Source of the DNA: Aralia elata
Taxonomy: Eukaryota > Streptophyta > Magnoliopsida > Apiales > Araliaceae
DNA length: 64,000 bases
Reading direction: 5' to 3'
Assembly (NCBI GenBank): GCA_034770075.1
Contig: JAVJAP010000046.1
Location: 1-64,000 of the forward strand
In this document: positions 22,916 to 34,064 of the stretch, one piece after another
How the letters are laid out: every line of letters begins with the position of its first letter
Numbering within the stretch: the first letter of the stretch is position 1
Notes under the pieces: model-generated
Seen by the model: only the letters and a program-made list of their open reading frames with translations
What the model was told of the DNA's origin: nothing
Databases searched by the model: none
Position numbers and translations under genes: made by a program

Positions 22916-23488
22916 TTACATCTTTAAAGCAACATAAACTAAGATCCATGAAATTAAAAGAAACCATAACTTTTGTTGAACTTTGACATTCATCTTCTTC
23001 AACTTTTTAACCTCCTTCTCCAATGTCTTCACAGAATCAAGTTCTGCCAACTCTTTCCAATTCTTGGTCTTCTCACTATTTTCATTCTTCAATTTATCCA
23101 ACATCTCTCTGCTCATCTTCAACTTTAATGTCAAATCTTCAATAACATCTTTTGTTCTATCAGGAAATGGTGGATCATACCATTTAAAGAAACCGCAGTA
23201 AGCTCTCCTGTCCTATTACACAGCAACACACCAACCATTAACATAAGCAATCATATGGAAAGAAATAAAAAAAACATCTTTCCAAAATCTTACACGATAA
23301 TTAATACAGCCAATGAATCGCCTACCTGGATATTTTGTTCCATCTTTCCTTGTCTCCCACATTCGCACCATTGCTCCACAGTGGCAGCGACTTAGGAACT
23401 CTGGTGTAATCCATTCATTTTTGTTGCATGAACTACAATCTTCTTCCCCGATTTCGTTTATGATTCCACTCCAAGATGAGCTCATCAT
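22916..23488 (-). CDS. MULE1 second gene: GRF zinc-finger, helical, C-terminal TM protein
   Basis: Exon 1 (23488 to about 23291) encodes a serine-rich start and the first half of a GRF-type zinc finger: CHCG, then GRRFIGC. A GT-AG intron (about 23290-23214, donor gtaaga, acceptor taatag) joins an exon with YCGFFKWYDPPF, completing the C-x-C / GRRFxxC / CxFFKW pattern. About 60 charged, probably coiled-coil residues follow (KTLEKEVKKLKKMNVKVQQK), then a hydrophobic C-terminal segment (LWFLLISWILVYVAL) before the stop near 22916. The frame is intact. It runs convergent to the transposase, next to the right inverted repeat. GRF fingers bind single-stranded nucleic acid in other proteins; the role here is unknown. 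Splice sites are predicted by eye. Confidence 0.78.
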
Positions 23489-23863
23489 TTCAATTAAACA
23501 CTGAAAACCCTTTAATAAATATATGGGAACCAGTAATCAGTGGAGAATCGACACAAGAAGAATGAGAGAAGAAGAAGGACAGAAGAAGAGCTAAACCCTA
23601 GTTTTTTTCCCCCAAATATCAATCTGTTCCTTTATACATGGGAAAATATACATCAATACAACTTTGTTACCCAGTCATCGCCATGTCATCCATTGCAACT
23701 GACCTGTCAAATTTTCAGACAGAATAAGGATGAAACCCTACTATTTAACGGAGTGTAACATTTTTCGAGTACAATCACCAGTTTGTAACTTTTTTCACTT
23801 CAGGTACCAAATTGTAAGTCGTGTCCTAACAGGTACCAAAAGTTTATTTATCCCTAATTCTAG

Positions 23864-26153
23864 ATACACTCGAGCAATTTTGGCCATTATTTACCCCTTC
23901 TCCTATATAATCTATACTACACTAAGAACACAAAAAAAACTCCAATAAACACTCAAAAAAAATCTGTAACTCATAGGGAGAAAGAAATAAATCATACGTT
24001 AAATTGAACCAATTTTCCATTCAAGTACTTCTATCAGTTCTTCTAATCACTTGTATTCGTTTCACAAAAGAGAGTTCTATTTGAATTTATAGATGATTCT
24101 TTTTCCCGAAACGGATGGATGGAGTATTAAAGAAATAGAATCGTGCTATAACTTTTTCCTTTGTTTGGCTTAATTTACACTACTAAACCAGAGCATCTCT
24201 CTCCTCCTTTGAGTTTGTGTTTAACGAAAACAAAAGAGATGCGTTGCATTTCGGCTATCAAACGCAATTGCTAACGTTGACTTCCGCGTTTGGGCGAATC
24301 CGCGTTTAGCATGCCCGAACAAATTAAATGTCTCACGGGATTCAATCTTTCTCAAGAAATTGACAATTTTGTGATTTGTTTAGTTAGTTGTCTCATAGGG
24401 TTCAATCTTTCTCACGAAATTGACAATTTTGTTATTTGTTTAGTTAGTTACTTTAGTAGTATCATTCCTGTTTTGTGGATTACGTATCTCATGCACCCTC
24501 CTCATTTAGCTCCTTCCACATTGGTTCTTTTAAGAGAGAGGGAGAGGCCTGGCCATTAGTTATTCATTGGTTGTATAACGATAAGGGCTATTAATTCATC
24601 AATTCCTATATAATTATATGTATTCTATAAGGCATGCTTATCCATCTTTCTTATGCCAAGAAAAAATTGCACTCAGAGATGCTTTTATATAAAGATATGA
24701 AAAGGGTTAGAATCATGATTTTACAAAAAAGGAGAGACGATAGGAGGTTGAATCTCCATTTTAAGGCCAAAGAGGATGGGCAGTCCTTGTTGGGGGAAGC
24801 TCCCTTTCCAACTTAGAAGCAAGAGCTTTTTGAAAAATGAAAATTGGAGATCAGAATACAAACAACTTACTACGTTTGGATTGAAAAAAATAAAATGAAG
24901 AAGGAATGAAATATTTTATTTTAGTAAAGAAGTCCAGCTATATAAAATCAAGAAAAGTTTTATTTCTCTACTATGTGAGATGTGAATTTATCCCAATAAC
25001 ACTAAAACATACATATTTACCGTCCAACTCAACATCCAAAAGGAAGGCCCATACGGAATTTGTTAACCTCTAATTTGCCACAAGCTCTTTCTATTATTAT
25101 GCATACTTACATATTTGCAAACTCTTTTTGGGTCTGGATACCCAAGCTTTTAGTAATTCGGTTATATAGTAACAGAAGAGTGGAACATAATAGCATCCTT
25201 AGCAAGCCAGTGTGCTTGTTTTAACCAATCTTACAAAAACACAATTCGAACATACTAACAACTAATAATTTCCGAAATTGCATACTTAATTGGATTGACA
25301 GCACAGAACAAGTAAACTAGCTTGAGAAACTTGGCAGAGACTCAAAAGAATGTGTGGAAGTTCCTATTGAGGAAAACTTGCACTGCAACTCCGTACCTTT
25401 CATCATCTGAGATTGCTATCTACTGAGATGGAGCAACCTGCAAGCGAGACATTTCTAAAGTTAGCAAGGTTCTACGGCCTTTTTGACTTAAAAGGCAACC
25501 TTTAAATCAAAATTTTCAACCCTTATTCCATTCGTCCATAGGAATTAAGATTACGAAGGAGATAACCAGGGCCTGCATTTGAATTCCTGAAAATTAACTC
25601 ATTCTTGCAAAGCCATAGTAGCTATACTATACAGACCAAACCATAAATAAGATCCTGCTCGGTCTAGCCTCAGAATCACACTGAAACAGGCCGAGGTTGG
25701 TTCTGCAGTTCCACCTGATGGAAAAAATCACTGAAAAACATATCCACTCAGCCAAAGGAGAACACACACACACAAGACACGCATCTTAGTTTGGTAAAGA
25801 AAATATGATATGCACTCACGCACATATTCAACAACGTCAACAATCAATAAGAATAAGGAAAAGGAATTGCCAAACCAAAATATACATGGTGCAAGTATGA
25901 GTGGGGAAAAACAAATAAGGAATGTTTGGCAGCATAATCGAGCCATATTTCAGAAAAAGCGAGGGCGAAACCTCCATAGCAGAAAGAACAAGGAACCAAA
26001 AAGTATCAGCTAGAAATTAGCTTTTCCATAAGAAACGACAATTAAAAATAGAATATTTATACATTAGTTCTGCCAAATTAGAACTGATTCACTCTGGGAC
26101 CCTTTTATAGGACCTATAGCTTCATAACTAATAATGGTGGTAGTCATTATTGT
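23864..26153. other. Intergenic stretch without recognisable gene
   Basis: AT-rich flanking DNA. It contains a 60-bp tandem duplication near 24330-24450 (ttcaatctttctca...aaattgacaattttgt occurs twice), which produces a repeated hydrophobic frame. It also has a one-sided MITE-like sequence near 24870. The minus strand around 25320-25740 is less AT-rich and could be gene-derived, but I found no motif. Confidence 0.45.
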
Positions 26154-26248
26154 TTGTACCTAGAGCTGGCAATTAAACCCAACCCATAAGCCCGTCCATT
26201 AAACCCATAAATTAATGAGTTAAATTATCCATTTACTTATATAGTATC

Positions 26249-27296
26249 CAATGTTCGAAAAAGCTAAAAGCGGTACGACGCGTTTTTCTTAGAAAACCTA
26301 AAAGTCCCCAAAAAATTATAAAAAAATGCGAATAAAATCATAAAATAATCCATCATTATAATCAAGGTCATAAAAGACATAAATAACCAACGTCACCTTA
26401 ATGTATCATTACAAAACATCAAAACAACATAATAGAAATTTATCAATTTTTTTGGATAGATAAAAAGGAAAAAAAAATTAAAAAGATGAAATTGTAATAA
26501 AACCAAACATGCAAGAGCAACAGCGGAAGAAAAATTATGACAGCCTCAAGGAAAGCAGTTATTTTTCTTGTTCTCCCTTTATAAAATAGATATCAAACTA
26601 ATCTCAACTTATTATTTTAAGGGTAAACATGAAACAAAATTATATTCTTAATGCTCACAAAATTTTAGATCATAGTAGTTCTTTTTATCATTATATTTTC
26701 ACTAGAAATTTTTCAATTTTTTTTATCAGGCATGCAATTGACAAATATTTACACATTGTTTATTTGACATAACTTAAATTGAAAATAATTAGGATATGAA
26801 GGTATGGCGTAGGCTACATAGCATAGATATTTTGGGCTCAAAGGCACATGCGTAATATTTATGTCCAATGGACCATTTACGATTACAACCGTGTTCCTAA
26901 TGTGGACATCAGTGTACCTTCTAATAGTGGGAATTGGAAAGTTAATGAAGCCTCCGACCCTCCTCTTTAAACCAACATATTCCTGCCTCTTGTCTTTGAA
27001 TATCCATAATTGGTGATTACCGCGTTTCTAATGGTAGTATAACGACAGCATTTGGTGTTTTACATCTAAAATGTTCTATTTATGAATTAAATAAATTGTG
27101 TTTGAAATATATTATTTATTTATGTTCAAAAAAAGTAAAATAATTCGTAGACGAATGCACTGAGGCGTAAGCCTCAGCCAAATGAGGCGTAAGCCTCTGT
27201 ATTTCCCCTTGAGGTGTAAGCCTCTCCACAGCAACCTACCGCCTCGCTACGAGGCGGCTCTCGAGGCGTAAGCCTCAAACGCAATTTCGAACAATG
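26249..27296. mobile_element. Second hAT element nested in the first
   Basis: A 1048-bp insert with inverted ends caatgttcgaaa / cattgttcgaaa and a perfect 8-bp duplication atagtatc (26241-26248, 27297-27304). No transposase is visible, so it is non-autonomous. The right part contains four gaggcgtaagcctc-type palindromes. Confidence 0.85.
27162..27276. repeat. Four GAGGCGTAAGCCTC palindromes
   Basis: Copies at 27162-27175, 27184-27197, 27211-27224 (one change) and 27263-27276. Each is a 5-bp inverted arm around gtaa. They lie near the right end of the nested hAT, where subterminal transposase-binding repeats are expected in hAT elements. Confidence 0.85.
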
Positions 27297-27384
27297 ATAG
27301 TATCTAAGTAGGTTGGGCTAAATCGATAATGATAAATTAAGTGGGTTAAATGATTAATATCCACTAACCCACATAAGAAAATTC

Positions 27385-27911
27385 CGACTTGAACTCTCCC
27401 ACTTGACTCCTCAGTAGCCCCGTCAATTACCGACATAGACAATGAAGGCTCTTGTTCAGTTTCAGCATTAACAGGACCTCCTAATCCCAAATCAATGAAC
27501 TGTCTAAGTAACATATTAGTATCACTAGTACTATGTTGTCTAACTACTTGGTCAACCTTCTTATTAGTAGCATGATCACCGACTTGTTCTAATTCATCAA
27601 CGGCCACCAACTGATTTTGTTGCTGCATAAGTGTAACTAAATGCATCTGGAGAGTGTAGTAATTGTTAGTCGCCTGATTTAGTAAGTCTCTAAGATGCTG
27701 ATTTTCTGTTTTCATACGTTCCAATTCAGCTCGAAGAACTGCTAGCTACAACATAAAAAATCACTAAAACTCAATGTTATTCATAAGGTAAGTAAACATT
27801 TGTATTAATGTATTCTGTCAAATTCTATATACCTCGCTTTTAACTCTTCTCTCTTCGTAGTTGGGAGAAATTTCATCATCAATTCCCTGCCCAGATCCAA
27901 CACAGTTGTCC
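27385..27911 (-). pseudogene. WRKY group IIb gene fragment captured by a hAT element
   Basis: Exon part 27911-27833 encodes GSGQGIDDEISPNYEERRVK. A GT-AG intron spans 27832-27746. The next exon starts at 27745 with a leucine-zipper stretch (ERMKTENQHLRDLLNQATN, YYTLQMHLVTLMQQQNQ) and continues with RQFIDLGLG and EPSLSMSV. These are hallmarks of the region before the WRKY domain in WRKY6/31/42/72-type proteins. The WRKYGQK domain and zinc finger are missing. The intron is retained, so it was copied from genomic DNA. A partial second copy lies at 51071-51410. Confidence 0.75.
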
Positions 27912-28436
27912 CAAAAACGAGGTCAAAAAAGGTTTTTTGTTGTATGGAGATAAATTGAAAAACATACTTTTGAGTTTTATACGGGTTGATGGGTTCACCC
28001 CATATCCATTTAAATTTATCCATTTATAACACATTTAAACTTATCCGTTTATGACCCAACCCGATAATAACCCATTACCATTTGCCACCTCTATTTGTAC
28101 CAAACCAGTATTAGAAAAAATTGGTTGTGAGAGCCACAGGGGTAACAAGATATTTAAAAGAATAGATGGCATTTTTGTTAACAGTAAAAGGGATGGATTA
28201 TCACTACTCTTTTGAAAAAAAGAATCAAAAGTTAAATGCTAGCTTTGAAGCTATAAAAACAAACGTGAAATTAAAAAAAAATGAGAATAACTAAAGCCTA
28301 CACACGGAAACCATTGGAATACTCCTCGGTTCCGTAATTGTTAATATCAACTGCATAATGGAATAAAATTTAATACAAATTTGTCCAAAATTTATGTTTT
28401 TGAGTCTAGTGCACAAGAAATATTCGAGAACAATAT

Positions 28437-28823
28437 TTACCAGAACTGAAGAAAAAAATAAATTAAACTGACCCTGAAGTCGCTCCATTCGCTTCCAATC
28501 TTTCCGGAGCTTGCAAAACCAATGAATTGGTTAGGTATTCCCGGACTCGGCTCCAGTTCATCCACTCTAGCCGTAGCATCCACAGGAGGAGGAGGTGGTG
28601 GGTGTGTATACTCCCATATTAATCCAGCCACAATAATAAAAACAGTAAAACATACAGCAACCCATCCTATTATCCTAACACCTCTTAAATCTGGATCCGT
28701 GGCATATGACCAATCATCAGAATCAAACTCATCATCCACAGGTGTATTCGCATTATCATTCCCTTCCAAAGCCCTAATCAAAAACAACACACTAAATACC
28801 ACCATAACCGCGTAACGTGACAT
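28437..28823 (-). CDS. Small membrane protein of unknown function, exon 1
   Basis: From the ATG at 28823 the frame encodes a hydrophobic signal-like start (MSRYAVMVVFSVLFLIRAL), an acidic segment (DDEFDSDDWSYATDPD), one transmembrane helix (IIGWVAVCFTVFIIVAGLIW) and a proline-rich stretch (EYTHPPPPPPVDA). It ends near GSEWSDFR at a plausible donor (ttcagg|gtcagt, about 28466), so further exons probably existed downstream. I do not recognise the family. Partial copies of this exon occur at 51.4, 52.4 and 53.1 kb. A hAT element occupies the region downstream, so the rest of the gene may be lost. Confidence 0.55.
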   Translation of the reverse strand: MSRYAVMVVFSVLFLIRALEGNDNANTPVDDEFDSDDWSYATDPDLRGVRIIGWVAVCFTVFIIVAGLIWEYTHPPPPPPVDATARVDELEPSPGIPNQFIGFASSGKIGSEWSDFRVSLIYFFLQFW

Positions 28824-29041
28824 CTTCCCCTTTCTCCCCCTTTCTCAGATGAAAGAATTTTGAAAAAAAAAATAGCGATTTTTAAGATGCAGAGTGGCTA
28901 GGGTTATGGTGTTTTGGGCTCGCAATATTACTATTTGTAAAGAAAATTCACGGTTACCAAGTATTTTGGGTCTAGTCCGAATAAAAATTACTATCAAGTT
29001 GATATTCTCGTTAATACAATCAAGGATAGGATTATAAAGAT

Positions 29042-30415
29042 GGCTGAATGACACTTATGACCCTTTAAGTTGTCATTTACTTTTAATATCGTTTCTAAAA
29101 CATATTTTTTGTCAATTGGGTCCTTAAAGTGGTATTTTTTGGCATTTCTGTTCCTTTTACCCTATTTGACCCCACCAGACCCATTTTAGCCAAAACCGAC
29201 CCAGTTCGACCCGACCCAATTTCATCAATGAATTTTTTTTAAAAAAAATAAAAATTTTAAAATTAATTTAAAAATAATTATTAGTTAAAATTTCTTTTAA
29301 AAATAAAATTTTATTTTAAAATATTAAAATTAATTGTTTTTAATATTTTTAAAAATTATTATATAAAAAATTAAATATTATTTTAAAAATAATATTTTAT
29401 TCTAAAATATTAAAAAGACTTATTATTTTAAATATTTTTAATGAATAAAGTTTAATAAAATATAGATTCAAAAAAATATTTACTTTTATTAATATTTTAA
29501 AATAAAATATTATTTTTAAAAAGTTTTTAAAATAATTAGTATTTTCAGGAAAAAAATTACAAATTTTTTTTTTTTCAAGAATGACTAAAATTTGATAAAA
29601 TATAGATTCAAAAAAATTAAAGTTTAAATTTTTTTTAATTCTTAATTATTTTTGTGAAAATTTACAATCTTTTAAAAAAAATTTGTTTTCTGAAAATAAA
29701 TTTTTTTCTATTTACTTTTTTTTGAATCTATATTTTATGAAACATTACTCATTTGTAAGAGAAATTAATATTTTCTATTTTTTTTAAAATAAAGTTTTAT
29801 TTTTTTGAATCTATATTTTATAAAACCTTAGTCATTTTTTTAAAAAATGATAAATTTTCTATTTTTTTTCCTGAAAATAATAATAATTTTTAAAACCTTA
29901 TAATTTCTTTTTTTATAGAAAAATTGAATCAATTTTTTTTTATCTTTTAATGTTTTTTGTATTTTACATAAAAAATGAAAAAAATCTACATTTTTTTAAA
30001 AATAAAGTTTTATTTTTTATTTATATTTTTTTCCTAAAAATAATAATTATTTTTAAAAATATTTATAATAATAATTATTTTTAATATTTTAAAATAAATT
30101 ATTATTTTAATGATAATTTTAAAAAAAATAAAATAATTATTATGTTTTAATATTTTAAAATAATAATTAGTTTTAAAATAATTTTAAAACTTTTTAGTTT
30201 TTTTTAAAAAAAATAATTAGTGAAATTAGGTTGGGTCAAACTGGGTCGGATTAAGTCAAAATTTGGTCAAAATGGGTCGGGTTTGGGTCAAATCAAGTAA
30301 AAGGAACGGAAACGCCAAAAAATGCCACTTTAAGGGCCCAATTGACGAAAAATGTACTTTAGGGACGACATTGAAAGTGGGTGACAACTTAGAGGATAAT
30401 AAGTGTCATTCAGCC
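29042..30415. mobile_element. Non-autonomous MULE with about 190-bp inverted ends
   Basis: The left end (ggctgaatgacacttat...) and the right end are inverted copies over roughly 190 bp. The perfect 10-bp duplication ttataaagat flanks them (29032-29041, 30416-30425). The interior (29240-30210) is extremely AT-rich, built from aaaatatt/ttttaaaa motifs, with no protein. The right duplication overlaps the left duplication of MULE2. Confidence 0.9.
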
Positions 30416-30815
30416 TTATAAAGATATAGACTAAAAGACATATTGCACCCCAAACTTTATCTATATGTTGACTTTTAATCCCAAACTTAAAAAGATATCT
30501 AAATACACCCCAAACTTTAAATATGCGTAACAAAATGCACACTTTCGTCAATTTACCGGTCAAAAGTGACCGGCTAAGATTTTAAGTGTGGATCTCGAGG
30601 GGTGTTTTAGACTTTTCCATATCTTCTTCTAAAGCTTGGGTTCGCGATCTGAAGGCTAGGGTTCGCGATCAAACAAAAATCCGGCGATCTGAAGGTTAGG
30701 GTTCGTGTTCAGAAAAAAATCCCCAAATCATAACGATCCTAAGGTTGTAGATCAGACAAAAATTCCCAAATCATAAATTCTAGGGTTCGCGATCTGAAGG
30801 AGAAATTGTTGAACA

Positions 30816-33800
30816 ATGGGTGACGAGAGATTCTTGAGGGATTCGGAAGACAATGATGTTTGTGGAGTGAAGGGTGTCCTTGAATATTGTAAGTGTAATA
30901 TTTTTGTAGTTTATTGTGTTCATTTTTGTATTTTATTGTGTTCTTTTTGTAGTTTAGTGACTTCTTTTTGTTGTAAAGTGGAATGGTATGCATCATTGAA
31001 TAGTATAAAGCTGGGTAGTGGACCCTTTTATGAAATTAAATTTGATGTGTTCCATACATTTAACCAATAATGTTTGTGGCTTTACAGGCAATAAAGAATA
31101 TTTTACAGTCAAATTTATCCATGGTGGACACTTTGAAGAGAGCCCACATAAACAATACATGGGAGGTACTTTTAATTTTTTTGATTACTGTCATCCTGAT
31201 TACATCTCTTTACTAGACATAATTAACATGGGGAAGGAGTTGGGATATCGAGTTGGACACCTAAAGTTGCAATATAAGTCACATTCAACTGATATGGACA
31301 AGGGATTATGGGAGTTAGAAAAATATGATGATGTTTTAACAATGTGTATGCTTATTCCTCCTAGTAAGCTAATTGAAATATATTTGGAGGTGATTAGCCC
31401 TGTGGGATGAGATGTAGACTTTAAAGTTGAAGGTAATAATAATAATGAATGCAGAGATCATATGATGTCAACTGAGGATTGTGAAAAAGAGTCAATTGAT
31501 GAAAGTTATGTGGATAGTTCTGTGGAAGAATCAACAAAGGATGAAGAGGATGATGAAATTGGGGAAGGGGATGAGACTGGGGGGACTGAGGATGGGGCAA
31601 AGGGCGATCAGACTGGGGGGAATGAGGATGGGGTAGAGGGTGATAAGACTGGGGGGCTAAGGATGATGCATTTGGGGATGAGGGTGCAACTGTAACACAG
31701 AAAGGAAAACAAAAATGTTCGGAAAAAGGAAAAAGATTTGCCACTAACAAAAGAATGGGAAAGCAAACTGCAGAAACCCAAACTGGTTTAGAAGAACCAC
31801 ATAATGCTGAACATACATCCTCAGAGTATGATGACTCTGATGTGGAAAGGATGCCTAGGGTTGATGAGTTTGATCCTGAACCACCTGAAGAACATAAAGA
31901 ATATCCATAATTTAGTAAGACTAACATAGAGGATCCTGAGTTTGAGTTGGGAATGACATTTACCAATGTAACTGAAGTAAAGGCAGCAATCAGAAATCAT
32001 GGCATCAAACAAGGAAGGTTGGTGTATTTCAAGAAGAACCTGTCAAATAAGATCCAAACAAGGTGTGTGGAGCCATGTACATGGTACTTCTATGTTGCAA
32101 AGGTGCAAAGAGAGCTCACATTTAAAATCACTAGGCTACAAAAAGTGCATACATGTGGCAGAGAGTGGGATAATTATTGTATAAATGCAGAATGGATTGC
32201 CAAAAAATATGAAGATGATCTTCGGATGAATCCAACATGGGGATTAGATCAATTTCATACTAAAGTAGTTAAAGATTTGGATATTGGGATCTCAAGGAGC
32301 CTAGCATACAGAGCTAAGAAAAGAGCATTAAAAAACATTGAAGGGAGTGCTGAGGAGGAGTATGGACTGGTTTTGGACTATATTGCAGAGCTTAGAAGAG
32401 TCATGCACGAGAGTACTTGTGTCTTGAAGAGAGCAGAACCAGAGCAGGGGCATGGATTAGACAGATTTTTGAGATTTTATGTATGTCTACAACCACTAAA
32501 AGAAGGATTTAAATTGGGGTGTAGACCATTGGTGGGGTTTGATGGTTATTTTCTCAAAGGACCATTTGGGGGTCAGTTATTAACTGCAGTTGGTGTTGAC
32601 CCTAACAATGGGATGTGGCCAGTTGTTTGGGCCATTGTTGAATCTGAGAACACTCAATCTTGGTTGTGGTTTATGAACTTGTTGGTGGAAGATCTTGGGA
32701 TTGCAAATGATGGAGGCTGGACATTCATTTCAGATAAACAAAAGGTCTAAACCTCTCTCCATTTATAAATTATTTTATTCCATCAATTATTACATTTATT
32801 GCATCAGTTTGATTAATGTTTAAGTTGTTACCTTTTTGTCCCCAGGGTTTGATTAATGCTTTAGAAGTTGTGGTCCTAAATGCTAAACACAGACATTGTG
32901 CCATGCATTTATACAAGATTTTTTGGCAAAAACATAAAGGGGTTGGTCTAAGAAAATTGGTTTGGAATGCTGCCAAAGCTACAAACCCTTATGTCTTTCA
33001 AAAGGCAATGGAGGTGTTAAAAAAGGAAAGTAAGAGTGCATATGACTGGTTAACATCTAAGCCACCTGCTCACTGGAGTAGGTCTCATTTTCAGACCATT
33101 TGCAAAAGTGACATGTATGTCAATAACCATTGTGAGGTATTTAATAGCAAAATTCTTAAGACTAGAGCAAAACCAATAATATGGTGTCTAGAAGATCTTA
33201 GATTCTATTGCATGAATAGGATTGTTAAAAGGAGGGAAATGATGTTGAAATATGAAGGTGTATTGTGCCCTAGAATAGCACAAAAAATAGAAAAATGGAA
33301 AGGTCGGTCTGGGGGTGGATTACCATCATGGTCAGGTGGTGGTGGGAGTTTTACAGTTACTATGACTTCTGGGGTTATTCATTTGTGGTGGATTTGGGGA
33401 AAAACATGTACTTGTAGGAGGTGGGACTTGTGTGGAATACCTTGTGATCATGTTATGTCATGCATTGACAAAATAGGACATGATCCAAACACATATGTAT
33501 ATCAGTGTTTAACCAAGGACATGTATTTAAAGGTTTACAGTCACAACATTGAGTTTATAAAGCACAAATCTGAGTGGGATCCTACTGGGATTGAGCCACC
33601 TTTGCCACCAGTTAAACATACCCCTGTAGGCAGGCCTAAAGTTGTTAGGAGGAAAAGTAATGATATTCTAGATTCAAATCCAGAAGATATAATTTTGAAT
33701 AGGAAAGGAACATCATTGACATGTGGGTTTTGCAAGGAATGGGGTCACAATTCAAGAAGGTGTCCTCAAGTAAGTTAATTGTGTGTTTCTATTTATGTGC

Positions 33801-34064
33801 TTTTTCAATATCCTATATTATTATTAATACATTTATGTTTGTCTGTTTTTAGAAACTGAATAAGCAGCCAGATGTAATCTCACAATCTTCCCAGCCTACA
33901 CAAAGTCAATACTCTCAACCTCCTTCAAATCCTAAGAGGGATATGAAAGTTCAAAATACTTCCCAAGCATCTCAACCTCCATTAATGACACCAATAGATG
34001 AGTCTACAATGCAACCAGGTGGAATGAGTGAAGATCAAGAGCAAGCAGGAGGTTCTACTAAGTA
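30816..34064 (+). pseudogene. MULE2 transposase
   Basis: A possible first exon (MGDERFLRDSEDNDV) ends at a gtaagt donor near 30890. After an acceptor at 31088 the PB1-like domain follows (EYFTVKFIHGGHFEESPH ... YMGGTFNFFDYCHPDYISLL). An acidic glycine-rich linker follows, then VKAAIRNHGIKQGRL, CTWYFYVAKVQ and the catalytic region (CRPLVGFDGYFLKGPFGGQL; AIVESENTQSWLWF; FISDKQK). A clear intron (32745-32845) precedes GLINAL. A SWIM finger (CTCRRWDLCGIPCDH) and CCHC knuckle (CGFCKEWGHNSRRC) end the main exon; a last exon runs 33853-34064. Breaks: TGA at 31408, a frameshift in a G-run near 31655 and TAA near 31908. The DDE part from 31947 on is open. Confidence 0.88.

Larger units (their letters stand above)
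4118..23854 (+). mobile_element. MULE1: autonomous-type Mutator-like element, split by Gypsy-A
   Basis: The left end (4118-4214, agggataaataaacttttgg...) and the right end (about 23757-23854) are inverted copies over nearly 100 bp. Both are flanked by the 9-bp direct repeat taattctag (4109-4117 and 23855-23863). Inside lies a MULE transposase gene on the plus strand and a convergent GRF zinc-finger gene on the minus strand. Without the 13.97-kb Gypsy-A insertion the element would be about 5.8 kb. The transposase carries several stops and a frameshift, so the element is dead unless helped in trans. Confidence 0.9.
26162..28093. mobile_element. hAT element carrying a WRKY gene fragment
   Basis: Inverted ends tagagctggcaa and tagaggtggcaa (reverse complement of the right end) lie inside a perfect 8-bp duplication tttgtacc (26154-26161 and 28094-28101), the hAT hallmark. 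Subterminal sequence is rich in gggttaaat/aacccat motifs on both sides. There is no transposase. Between the ends lie a nested hAT (26249-27296) and about 530 bp of a WRKY group IIb gene including an intron. Without the nested element it is about 0.88 kb. Confidence 0.88.

Noticed and set aside
25320..25740. Possible gene exon on the minus strand
   Set aside because: Less AT-rich sequence suggested coding, but frames are short and no motif or splice pattern could be supported.
31421..31966. 181-codon minus-strand frame rich in serine and proline
   Set aside because: It is antisense to the acidic glycine-rich linker of the MULE2 transposase; its composition follows from that repeat.
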